The notes under the pieces are model-generated. The model was given only the letters and a program-made list of their open reading frames with translations. It was not told the origin of the DNA and did no database searches. The translations under genes were made by a program, and so were the position numbers. Below are positions 49,063 to 60,216 of a stretch of 64,000 nucleotides of DNA, piece by piece (within the stretch, counting starts at the first letter, position 1; each line of letters begins with the position of its first letter). Source of the stretch: Adenanthera pavonina (Eukaryota; Streptophyta; Magnoliopsida; Fabales; Fabaceae); assembly GCA_026686845.1 (NCBI GenBank), contig JAIVEN010000011.1, positions 20,632,501 to 20,696,500 on the forward strand. Direction: 5' to 3'.

Positions 49063-50141
49063 CAGGTTTGCAAATCAAGGTGTGTTTCTGTTTCATTCCT
49101 TTTTTTTTCCTTGTTGTCCAAAAAATATCCATACTGTTCATTCACATTGTTTATCCGTACTGTTCATTCCTCACTTTTTACTAGTTACTGTTTGTCACTG
49201 TTCTTTGTGTTACTGTTCATCCGTACTGTTCATCCATTTCTTGTTGCCCAGATTTCTTATTGTGATTTTGTGAAAAAAAAAATTGAAATTGATCTAGAAA
49301 AAAAGGAGAGAGAGAAAAAAAAAAGAGAATTGATTGCAGCCTTAAAAAAAATTTGTATATAAAATTAAAAAAAAAAGAAGGAAAGACTAACAAAAAAAAA
49401 GAGATATGGCTGCTAAGGCAATTTCCAAAAATTAGGTAGATCTTGTTTTCTTTCCTACTTTAAGATCTTTCAATCAAGGTGGTAGTTTGAATTACAAATT
49501 TCCTTTTGTGATTGGGCATTAATGTTATTGCTCCCTTTTCTGATCTCATTAAAGGAGAATCAACTTTTGAATACCCATTCCTAATTTCTCATTTGTGGTA
49601 AGTTTCCATTCTTGTCTTTTATTTTCTACTCAGAATTTTACTCTTCTAGTTTAATTCTATCTTTTTTCCTTCATAATTTAATTCCCTTACTTGTTCCTTC
49701 CTTGTTTCAGATTTTAAAGTCATCTATAAGTTCCTTCTGTTGGTATACATGTCACATCTTTCCTCGTCTTAATTTCTAGCATTTCCTTTTCTCTTTTCTT
49801 GGCTGGAAAATTCGTTTCTTTTGTTAAAAACAGAAAGCCCAATTTTCTTTGTTGGTCACCAACATTTTAAACTCTTTTGAGAATTTGAATTTTTGGATCT
49901 TTGACTTTGAGATTGCCACTTAAACATTGCTTCTTGATTTAAGGTCAAATTCAATTTTGCACTCTCATAGGAAGTAAGAGTGAGTGGTAAAAGGTAAGAG
50001 TGTAATTATATCATTTCTAGAAAAAGCCTTTAAAGTGTGTAAACACGAGTGAATTTGCATCATTGTTGAGTGAAACACGTGAGAGAGTGTGCAAGGTCCT
50101 TTCTTTGTCTTCTATTCACTAATATATTTGAGATTCTAAGC

Positions 50142-52334
50142 ATGGCTGGTGAAGAACTTGATCGTAAAGTTTTAATGAGAGCTTTTAATGATCAAATCCA
50201 GAAGTTGAATGTGAAATTGGATAGCATGCAATTTTCTACATGCAAAAAGGATGTTAAATTGAACATCCCAAAATTTTGTGGAGAGAATGATTCTGATATG
50301 TACTTGGAGTGGGAAGGAAGAATTGAACAATGGTTTGAAGAATGCCAGTACTCCGAGTCTGAGAAAGTGAAATTAGCTACTCTTCACTTAGGAGGAAAAG
50401 CCAAAGTTTGGTGGGAACGATTTGAAAGAAAGCACCTTCGTGAAGAGAAACAGTGTGATACTTGGAATAGCATGAAGCTCATTTTGAAGCAAAAGTATGC
50501 ACCACACCACTACTTCTATGAGTATCTTCCAACTCGTAGAAAGGAGCAAACTTCTAAGGTACAAATTTCAGTTCCAAGTTCTAGTGATTCTCATTTGGAT
50601 CAAAAAGATCCAATGGAGGAGATATCTTCCTCAACATCTACAATGGTTGTTGAACCAAGAGAATCAACTACTCTTGAAGGTACCTCTAATTCTCAAAATC
50701 CTTATGTTGATGATGTTTCTAATGAATTAGAGTATGATATTCTTGAGAATCCCAAGGAGGAAAATGTTAATGATATTGTTGATGGGATTGGTCATGATTA
50801 TTTACCACCGTTAGTGGAGACAATTACTCTAGATGTTACTAGTGAGGTGATAGAGAACTGTGTTGATAGTGGTGTGCTTATTTCTAGTGATACTCACATT
50901 GTTAAGCCATTAGAAATTATTTCTAATGTGTGTGATGAAGTGCAGCATGTTGATATGGTGTTTGGGCACCCATGATTATTTGATGATAGTTGTTCTTTTG
51001 AAGTAAAGAAAGCCCATGAAACGCATTGTATTCAATTCTATGAAAATCACAAGAAAATCAAAAGTAAGCTTGAAAGGAAAAATAAAAGTGAGAAGAATAT
51101 GGGTGGTAAAAATAAGAGTGAAAAACAAGTGAGAAAAGAAAGAGTGCAGGAAAACAAAAAAAGAGGAAAACAAAAGAGTGAAAAGAAACTTGCGAGAAGA
51201 ATGAAAAAGAGAAAGAAAAAGAGAAAAAAAGGAAAAGAAAAGGAGAGTTTGAGAAAAGATGAAAATAATGAGGCAAAAACAATTGTGAGTTGTTTGAGTG
51301 AAGGAGAGTTTAAGGTAGTTTCTTTACAACTCCTTCCTTCATATCTTCCATATGTTTCTTCTTTTCATCTTTTCCATCCTTCTTACTTTGTCTCTGATTT
51401 TTATAATTGGTTTATTCCATCCTTGTGTCATGAGTCATCAATTCCTCTTGAGTCAAATGCGAAAAAGAGTCAATTTGATCATTTAGTGTCTTTTTTCTCT
51501 AATTTATTCATCTGTGTCACTTCATTTCATTCTCATCAAAGTGTTCTGCATTGGCAATTCATTTATGAAGTAGTCCTTACTCATTTCATGTTTTATGTCT
51601 CTTGTGTGTCTCATAAGTCATGTGTCTTTTTGGTCCTGTATTGGTTTCTTTCATATCAATTTCATGAATCTTGTGTGTTCCATTTTCTATCCAGTAACCC
51701 ATTCTCTTCTTATTCCATCCAACTTTGTGATTCTTTGTTTTCATCCATATGTATTCCTCTTGTGAGCTATGCTCCATCCTTGTCTTGTCAATGTGCATCA
51801 TCCACAGGTGTCAAATCTTTCCAATTTTTGAACCTAGCAAATAATGTAAAATTCGGCTCAACTTTCATCCCTTATGTTTGCTCTACAATCTCAATTTTCC
51901 TTGAGTCTTGTTGTGTCAAATTTGCCTCTAGTTCTTTGTTGCAGGTTATTAGTGTGGATGTTATGGAAGGACAATCAAGTCCTTATGCACTAATGCATGA
52001 CAACAAGTCATATGCAATTCAAACTAATGGTCATTACAAGATTTTTGATCCTGGAGATTGGTTTGGAATGCAAGACTGTAAAGATGAAACTTTAAAAAGG
52101 ATGAATTTGCAGTCAAGAGCCATTATTACACCACAAGTTCAAGCAAAGGATGAAGAGAAGAGGCATCAATCAGACTTGAAAAGTAAGTATACTCTCTATT
52201 TTTTATTTGATGCTTTTAATCGTTCCCTTTCTTTTCATATAGATTATGGAGATTCGAGGACGAATCTTTCTGAAGATGGAGGGAACAAAATGATGGGAGA
52301 CACGTTAGGAACCCGTCCTAAGAGCCTTCTTTGA
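50142..52334 (+). pseudogene. Gypsy-type gag-like ORF with one in-frame TGA and no pol
   Basis: The ATG at 50142 (MAGEELDRK) is preferred to the in-frame ATG at 50070. The N-terminal 130 residues form a Retrotrans_gag domain: LNIPKFCGENDSDMYLEWE, KVKLATLHLGGKAKVWWERF, DTWNSMKLILKQKYAP. An acidic, Ser/Thr-rich stretch follows. A TGA at 50973-50975 interrupts the frame. The same frame then stays open to 52334, past a Lys/Arg/Glu-rich block (51110-51240), and ends 44 bases inside the right LTR. Near its end is DSRTNLSEDGG, resembling the DSRTN..EEGG tail seen after pol in gypsy elements. No zinc knuckle and no pol domains are present. What the middle part encodes is not recognised. Confidence 0.75.
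52276..52290 (+). other. Polypurine tract before the right LTR
   Basis: GATGGAGGGAACAAAA lies directly before the right LTR. It is the expected position and strand for the second-strand primer if the right LTR were a normal 3' LTR. Confidence 0.7.
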
Positions 52335-53193
52335 TATAAAGATCGTGCAACTCAAGGAAAGATGAATTGAACACAAGAACAACGATAAACAAAAACTAAA
52401 GAAAATAGACACGATGAAATAAGAAGACTGAACAAAATGTTGGTCGAAGGAAGTAGACTCCAAGAGAACCCGTCTCTTGAATCCTAACTCCGGGACGCCA
52501 CAAGGATCACCACTCCTTGATAAGTCCTCATTCTTTCTGGCACTCAAGGATAAGCAAGAAAGAACTCACAGAACAACAATAAAGTTGCTTAAAAGAAATT
52601 CATTCATTCATGTTGTGTTTGCAAGAGTACAAGAGGTGCCTATTTATAGGCAAATATTAACCCACAAACTAACTCTAGTTCATCCCACAAACCTAACCTT
52701 ATTAATGCTCATTAATACAAAAAAGGAAACCCTAAGCAAAAAGGAGCATTTAATTCAAATTTTGAATTTGAAAAGGTTGGCTCCTCTTTAATGCATAAAG
52801 TCAAGCAAATCAAATTCAAATTTTGAATTTGAAAAGGTTGGCTCCTCTTTAATGCATAAAGTCAAGCAAATCAAATCATTATATGCCTTTTATTCAAAAG
52901 GAAACAAATTGACTAAAATAATCCGAATAAAAACTTATTAAAAACGTCACTTTTAGTGACCACATGAGAAGCACATGTATTTTAAGTGAATCCTCCTTGT
53001 TGGGCTTATTGACTATAATTTGGCTCCACATTTCCAGCTTGCCTCTTTCTTTGTTTTGGGCCTCAAAATTATTCAAATACAATGGTTTCATGTTAATCAT
53101 GTTTTGGATCAATGCCAAGTGGGCCTTGAATTTGTCCATGGTAGCTTGTTGCCCTCATCATCAAATGCTTCATGCCTCGATCGTACTCTATCA
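52291..53193 (-). repeat. Right LTR of the inverted-LTR element (flipped)
   Basis: On the plus strand it begins TGATGGGAGACACG and ends CGTACTCTATCA, the reverse complement of the left LTR over all 903 bases. At least two substitutions distinguish the copies (near left-LTR bases 48857 and 48967). Its TATA box reads leftward, into the element. Confidence 0.93.
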
Positions 53194-54482
53194 CCACTCC
53201 TCTCTTTTTCTTTGCTAGAAAGTCGGCCAAAATAAAGCTAGGAGGGAGTATTTATAAAATTTGACAACCAATCAATTTATGCCACGTAGTGTTCTTGAAT
53301 TTTTTTGAAAATCCATGGAAATTATCAAATTAATGCCATTCTATCATGTGCTGTAGATGGAGCACGAATTTGAGGGTATTTTTGTCCAAAAATTTTGGAT
53401 ATTTACTTATTCAGATATATCCTGAACCGATATGAATAAATAAAGTTACTTTGGCAGTATATTTTACTATTATTGAACACCGAGTTTAACTATATTGAGA
53501 TATGAAATCACCATAATATCCTTATCCCAATTGGTCCAACAATGGGTTCACATATTTTTCTTGAATTAATACTGCCTCTTTCTGTTTCTGACTTTTATCG
53601 GGTAAAATATTAATATTAAATCTTAATTACCCAATAAATATTATTTTGATCTTAATAAATTTCATACTATATTCTATTGATTTTAGCTCATTGAGAGCTT
53701 CATTTTGACTATAATTTGTCATATTTATAAAAATACTCTTGACTCGAGGTAAATTTATAATTTTTAGAACTTTTAGGTCATTATATATAATTTTCCCCAA
53801 AATTCATAAATTCTTCAATCTTTGCTTCCCCAGCCATTAATTTATTATTATTATTAGTTTTTTGTTTTCTTTTTTTCCCAAGAGCAAAATCGTCATTTTC
53901 TCTTTTTTTCTTTCAACTGAGATGATTGACCTCTTTGCCCTATCTTATGTAAAATGGCATATACCCATTTTTGCAAATTCCTTATAGATTTTGAAATATT
54001 GAGCTTTGAATATCCAGTAAAAATTTTAAGATATTACATTTTACTTCAAATATGGGAAATAACCATTTTGCCCTGAGCCGAGTTAAAATATAATTACCCA
54101 TTCTTTCGGTCACTTTTTTTGTAATTTTTCCTAAAGACTATTTTTTTATTATTTCTTTTTTACTATTTATATCAACTTTCAAATTAATCTATCTCTCAAT
54201 CTAGACCTCTCAGCTACGCAATACTTATACTATTGCGCTCAGCTCGGGACGGACTTCTATTCAAGTGGTACATTGAATACCTTCTGGAGTAAGTTCTAGA
54301 ATTAATTTATTCTAAAGACCTTATAGAAAATTAATTCCAATTAAAAACTAAATAGAACATCTTCTGAAAATTAGATGAGAAATTAATTCCTTCTAAAACC
54401 CGATTATATATAACCTTTTCGTTTTGTTTCGTTTCTCATATCTATTTATTTTATAATATCCCATAAAAATAGGGATATTACA

Positions 54483-55486
54483 TGAATCACTAGAAGTAAG
54501 GGATATAGCCAAAGGATTTCATGAAGGTAGCATAGTTCATTTTATTATTTTATTGCTTTTTGTTATTGTAATGTGTTTCTATGATGATATTATATTATCA
54601 TATTGTTTTTGTGATATTTTGTGACTAGATATGGGCTGTTTTATGACGGAATTTTACCTCGGGATGTCCATTTTTTAAGAGGAAACTCTGTCAAAATTTC
54701 TATATGACAATATGGTATTTTATTTTTTAAGTACATTATATGAGATTTTATAGCATGTGAACTACATAAATGCAGGAAATGAACTAGCTACTGGAATTTT
54801 CATAATATCATCACCCTAAGTATCCAAATGTTAGGTCCAAGTGATCACAAGACCACCAAGAAGGTAAAGAGCAAGGAGAAGGATTTTAATGATTAGAGTC
54901 ATATTTGCTATAATGCTATGTCTCTTTGCAATATTATGTAAAAATTATGCTTGAATTGATGAGGTTGTATCTATATGTTATCTTTTGCCTCTAGGTACTG
55001 TAAGATGTTTGGTAAAAAGTTTGGACATGTTTAAAGCATGTAAATATTGTATATAACTGGTTTTACAAAGTTATACCAAAATCTATCCATAATGGGGAGT
55101 TTTGTTTGAGATAGAGATATGTTGTTTAACACAAAGCATGTCATGTGAGTGTTATATATGTTCAGAAACCAGACAAGTAGAACTTTCCAGGATTACTTAA
55201 TTTGGATAAGTATACTAAGAGATATGAATTTTTAAAAATAGGCTAGAAATCTGGGAAAATATATTTTAACCATTTGAACAATAAACTTTGCATATAATTT
55301 TCCCATGTGAAAAATATTTTTAACCATTTTTAGAGACTTGAATCACATTCATACAATTTTTCAAGATTTAGTTATAATTTTTTAAAATTCAGCCAGAAAA
55401 TTGGGGTACCAAATGAACAGTGTTTTTGAAAATTTTTATTTTTTTTATTTAGACCCATTAATGATTCAAGTTTCTAAAATGGTTCA
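54483..55486 (+). mobile_element. Gypsy-type LTR A, continuation
   Basis: It aligns in order with the later half of LTR B: the GGATGTCCA.TTTTTA motif near 54660 matches 57065, and AGAGACTTGAATCAC near 55333 matches 57788. It is interrupted at 55487 by LTR B. A short tail ending GTGGTACA at about 58119 may be its 3' end. Confidence 0.6.
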
Positions 55487-58071
55487 TGTAATATCCTGAA
55501 ATTTTTTCTGGATATTCAAAGCTGAATATTTTAAAATCTATAAGGAATTTGTAAAAATAAGTATACACCGTTTTGCATAAAATAGGGTAAAGAAGTAAAT
55601 TGTCTCAGTTGGAAGAAAAAAGGAGAAAATAATGATTTTGCCCCTAAAGAAAAGAAAAGAAAAAAAAGGAAAAAGAAAGGTTGTGGACGTTGGTGAGATG
55701 AAGAAAAATTTATGAATTTTGGAAAAAAATTACACCTAATAACTTGAAAGTTTTAAGAATTATAAATTGGCTTTGGGTTAAGGACATTTTTGTAAATATA
55801 AAAAATTATAGTCAAAGTGAAGCTCTTAATGAGTTAAGCCTAATGGAATATAGTATGAAATTTACTAAGATCAAAATAGTATTTAGTGGGTAATTATGGT
55901 TCAATATTAATATTTTACCCGATAAAAGTTAGTCTAGACTGTAGGAAGAGGCAGTATTAATTCAAGAAAATTATTGGACCTTGCTAAAATATTTTTTAGA
56001 TCAAGATAATGATTTTGAACTAAAGTAATTTTTGGATAATCCTATACCAATTTAACAACAATTTCAGCAAAAATATTTAATCGGTACAGGTAAATTTAAT
56101 CGGTAAATGGTATATTGGTCCAATAAAACATGAGAAGCAATTTTTGGCTAAAAAAAATTGATAAGTGGCACGATATTTTCAGACTAGGGACAATGAAGAC
56201 ATTTATGGAAAAGCTTTTAAAAAGTAACTCAAAATGGTTAATTAAACTAACTAAACTATTCACTTGTTTCATATCTCTCTTCAAGCATGTGAGTTAAGTC
56301 ATTTGAGCACTTCATCCCCTTCATTTCACAACTGGTCAATAGCCAAGAGAGTGAGAGAGAGAAAAAATTTTCAAAGAGCAAAGGAAGAGCAAGTAGGAAA
56401 AATTGAAGTCATATACACCAAGGTAAACTTCTATGACCATAAGCCTATGTTCTCTTATGGGTTATGCTAGTTCTATAAAGTATTTTCTCTCCTCTTTCTC
56501 TTAAAGTTTCAGCCATAGAAGTTCTTGAGAGAGAAATTGAGGTTATGAAGAAACCAAACCATAAAAAAGGATGTATATAGGTCTTAAGCAACAAGATTAT
56601 GCCACTATATTACAAATTAATCGGGTAGTTATTTTTCTACATTTTTTGAAAATTTTCTGTCTATTTAGGGTTTGAAAAAAAAAGGAAATTTTATAATTTT
56701 GACTCCAAAAATGAATTCCTTAAGTCCAAAATAGGTTAGAACAAGTGTGTTGTACAAAAAATTCCCAAAGAATAACTACATACTTTTTTAGGGTTAAAGT
56801 GGCACTTTGAGAAGCAAGTCATATAATCTTGGATTGAAACTTGTTTGAATAATGCTGTAGGGTTTTAGAGGTAATAGAAGATCAAGGGAAAGGTGTGCAA
56901 AGTTTGGTGGAACTTAGAAAGCCTAAAGCTACTTATTTTACCAATTATGTCAAAGTTGTTAAAATTATTTGCAATGACATTTTGAACATGCCATGCTATA
57001 ACATTGATGTTTTGTGTTATATTTGATGTGTTGACTGTTTGAATTAGAGTTTCTATGACTGTTGGATGTCCAATTTTTAGAATGTTACCATGCCAAAATT
57101 TTTATGGAAATATATGGCATAAATTGGTTGATTGCCTTCAAATGATACTTCTATGAATTGTATGATAAAATGTGCACATATTTGATTGTAATTACTGAGA
57201 TTCTTTGAATCTCATTCTCTTTTTAAATGTTTCACTTCATAGGTCTAAGTCATGGCAAGATTGCCCAAGAAGAAAAGGAGAAGGAAAAGCAAGCTCTTAA
57301 TTAAAATTAATTTGCTAGCATTAGTGTTTTGCTTAGAATACCTTACAAAAATGATGTGTATGATTTTAACACTTTACATGAATGTAATTATGTTTATCTA
57401 GGTCTAACATGATGTAATATGCTAAGTGAAAATAAGAGATGGCCATGTATGTAAATATTAAGATGTATTTTATTAAGTTGTAGGATGAAAATGGCCATGG
57501 TGACACTGCTGAGATTTTCGTGTATTATTCAAAAGTTTTGTGGCTTAATGTATGATTACTTTATATGGTTCTAAACTAGATATAAAGGGCTTTTTATAGA
57601 CACCAAAATCATTCAATTTGGAGTTGTGTGTGAATTATGATAAATTTCCAAAATTATGGTCAAAATCAGAAATTTTCAAAAATGACCATTGCTACAGTAA
57701 AGTTTATACTAATTTATTGTATAACTTGGTCAAGCATTTTCCATATTCAATATTTTTCTCATGTATAGAATCTTTTAATCTACTTTTAGAGACTTGAATC
57801 ACCTCAATATGATTTTTTTTATTTAGTTATGAATAGTTATGAATTTTTAAAATTCATAAGGTAAAATAAAATTAACCAAATGAATAGTACCCAAAAATGA
57901 AATAAATTGGTCTAAGTTGTTTTATATAATCAAGTCTCTAATTAAGCATTAAGGGACTTAAGTGTAGTATAATACATGGGAAATGGGTCTAAATACGAGA
58001 TGTGATAGTTCAAGTGGGCATTTAATATGCTATAATATATGGAAAATAAAATAAGAAAGTATGGTGTTACA
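55487..58071 (+). mobile_element. Gypsy-type LTR B
   Basis: It begins TGTAATATCCTGAAATTT and ends AAGTATGGTGTTACA, 2585 bases. The start closely matches, in inverse, the sequence ending at 54038 (shared TCTGGATATTCAAAGC). A purine-rich leader with a GGTAA splice-donor-like site lies at 56345-56425. No internal region adjoins it, so it is probably a solo LTR. No target duplication was found. Confidence 0.72.
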
Positions 58072-58324
58072 AACATTAATATCATGAAAAGGCATACAAG
58101 TCAAATAAAGTGTGGTACAATAATAGTAACACTTGACAAAGCAATTTATGCACTTTACCCTAATAAAGGTGAAAATAATCAACTCATAGGGTAAAGGTAT
58201 TAATAATTAGGCCCAATTTTCTAGCATAGTCATGAAATATGAAAGAATGACCTAGCACCTACATATAACAATGCTTTTACTAGATAATCATTTTCTTAAT
58301 TATAACTTCAATCATTTTAGGTGA

Positions 58325-59403
58325 CTTATAAGCCTCTTGCTGGGTAAGGGAAAAAACTCTTCCTTAGGTCTGAGGTCTAACTACCTCCATTATGCAATCT
58401 TGAGCTAAGTGTCCTGGCTTACCACACTAATAGTGTACGTTCTATCCTGCTAAACATGGCTTTCCTCTATGACTATTACCACATTGGTTAAAAACAAAAA
58501 ATGGATCATTCCCTGCTTGAGTCACCTTGTCTTCGTAATTTCTTGAACCTCGTATTATTCCATGTTCTTCACCTTCTTCTTACTAATAACTTCTTCAACA
58601 GCTCTCTTGTTGCTATTAGTAACTTTTGCCACACTCTTATGATTCAGACTATTCTCAATGATTTGGCATACTTCCACTAGAGTATTGAATGCCTGAATCT
58701 ACATTGGAGCTACCTTTTCTCAAATAGTGGGTTTCAGTCTTCTTTCTAACTTCTCAGTCTTCTATCTTTTGTCAGTATGCTGCTACAGGTAGGTGTGTTA
58801 CCTTGATAGTTGAATATAATTTGCTACATACTTATCTATAGACTCATCCTTAGCTTACTTTAGCATGATAAATTCAACTTCTTTCTCGTCTTTTACTGAC
58901 CTCGAGAAATACTTTTCATAAAATTGTTTTAAGAATACTCTCTAGGTGATAGGAATATTTCTAGCATAAAGGATAAGTTTCATTTTTCTCCACTAGTGAT
59001 TAGTTTCTTTCTCTAACATATATGTGGCTATTAGGGCTTTGAATTTAAAGTTACAGCCTATAATTTGAAATATCTTTTCCAACTTCATAATCCAATCCTA
59101 TGCTATTTCTATGTTGAACTTTCATCAAAGGATGAAGGATGATGTTATAGAATTGCATAATAAGTTGTTGCTAAGTAGTTTGCTTCTCTGCTTGTCCTAC
59201 AAAAGCTACTAGCTTTTCTTGCTGTTGTTCTTGGAAAGGTGGTGGCACAAGGGTTGTTTTTGTTCTCTAACTTCTCTTTGCTTTTCATCTTGCTTTTGCT
59301 TAAGTAAAGCTCCTTGAAGTTGATTAATATTGTGTTGCTGTTGTTTTAAATGATCTAGGATAGCTTGTAGAGGATCTATCTGAGGTCATCCTTGTTCTTC
59401 CAT
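58325..59403 (-). pseudogene. Ty3/gypsy gag pseudogene with zinc knuckles
   Basis: The minus strand starts with ATG at 59403 (MEEQG), then a Gln-rich coiled segment (LQAILDHLKQQQHNINQLQ). After frameshifts comes the Retrotrans_gag core near 59100-58860: DWIMKLEKIFQIIGC, ATYMLEKETNHWWRKMK, FLKQFYEKYFSRSVKDEKEVEF. Near 58480-58390 is a double zinc-knuckle region reading NQCGNSHRGKPC and then CGKPGHLAQDC. The first Cys of each knuckle is changed, and a stop lies in the second. Its minus orientation matches the LTR at 60079 onward, which would be its 5' LTR. Protease and pol are absent, replaced to the left by LTR A/B sequence. Confidence 0.85.
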
Positions 59404-60078
59404 GGTCTTAGCTGACCTTCCTCTTCTAGTTGTAACCTTCTTTAATCTAAAATGGTTACAATAATTCAACAACTTAACTATTGATTGAGTTAATTATAAT
59501 AGCATTAAACTTTATTAGTAGTACCACTATAATACAACAACAAGAAAGCCATTTCATTGCTTTATATAATACTATTTTACAGTAGCATCATACAATACTC
59601 TTGGTATCTTAGCATCTTATTAACTTACAATGCTAAAGATTGGACAGCTTCTTCATACAAAAAGTTCATAATTTCATTAACTTCCATAGTCTAGATCACT
59701 CTTAAGAAGGAGTTCCTTCATCATTGCCATCTTCAGTATCTTCTTTCTCTTCTTCATATTCTTCTTCTTCTACTTTAACTTTAGATTCGTGTAGTACTGA
59801 TACTCCTAAACTCATAACAACATTCATATAGGGTTCCTCTTTGGTATTAGAGTTAGATTCTAATTCAACATTGGTGCTAAATTCATTGGCCACTGGTTCC
59901 ATTGTGTAAGGATCAAATCCCAAGCCCTTACAACATGGGAGATGTCCAATGCATAATGACTCATTAACCCTAATGTCAAGGATAAGATACTAAGGGATGC
60001 TAAACTAAGTAACCAAATGCTTTTCAATGCTACAAGTTCTAGACTAACCTTGCCTAAACCTCTATTCTTATACAAAAA
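59404..60078 (-). other. 5' leader of the gypsy element, with degenerate primer-binding site
   Basis: The minus strand just inside the LTR end reads TTTTTTGTATAAGAATAGAGG. This resembles the usual TTTGGTATAAGAGC-type primer site but is decayed. Downstream is a frame with an acidic run (59702-59923) that ends in a stop and has no recognised domain. The rest is non-coding. Confidence 0.45.
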
Positions 60079-60216
60079 ATGTTACATCTTACTTTAAGAA
60101 CTAATATCTATTTATCTTATATGACTTAGTCTCCATGGAAATGCATTTGGAAGCAAAAAAGAGTCAAAACAAAAATTTGATCAAAAATTCAATCGTATTA
60201 CTGCTCATTTGGTAAT
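60079..60216 (-). mobile_element. Gypsy-type LTR E, 3' end
   Basis: TGTTACATCTTACTTTA on the plus strand corresponds to the TGTAACACCTTACTTTA end of LTR X. It is cut at 60217 by a solo LTR and seems to resume at 62725 (ATCATAACTAATTCTAGAAAA motif, as at 46230). Confidence 0.6.

Larger units (their letters stand above)
48146..53193 (+). mobile_element. LTR retroelement with LTRs in inverted orientation
   Basis: The left LTR (48146-49048) and right LTR (52291-53193) are each 903 bases. Each has TG...CA ends, and they are near-identical inverted, not direct, copies. The host sequence on both sides carries the perfect duplication CCACT (48141-48145 and 53194-53198). A primer-binding site follows the left LTR and a purine-rich tract precedes the right one. 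The interior of about 3.2 kb has a gag-like frame, but no protease, reverse transcriptase, RNase H or integrase was seen, so it is non-autonomous. The few differences between LTRs imply recent insertion. Confidence 0.92.
46064..54482 (-). mobile_element. Gypsy-type LTR X on the minus strand, split by a younger element
   Basis: Read on the minus strand it begins TGTAATATCCCTATTTTTATGG at 54482 and ends AAGTAAGGTGTTACA at 46064. Flanks are GGAAT (46059-46063) and TGAAT (54483-54487), a possible 5-bp duplication with one change. LTR A continues in the correct order on either side. The sequence at 54038 also looks like an LTR start and matches 55487 closely, so a second LTR of the family may be nested near the 5' end. 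The element 48146-53193 lies inside it. Confidence 0.6.
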
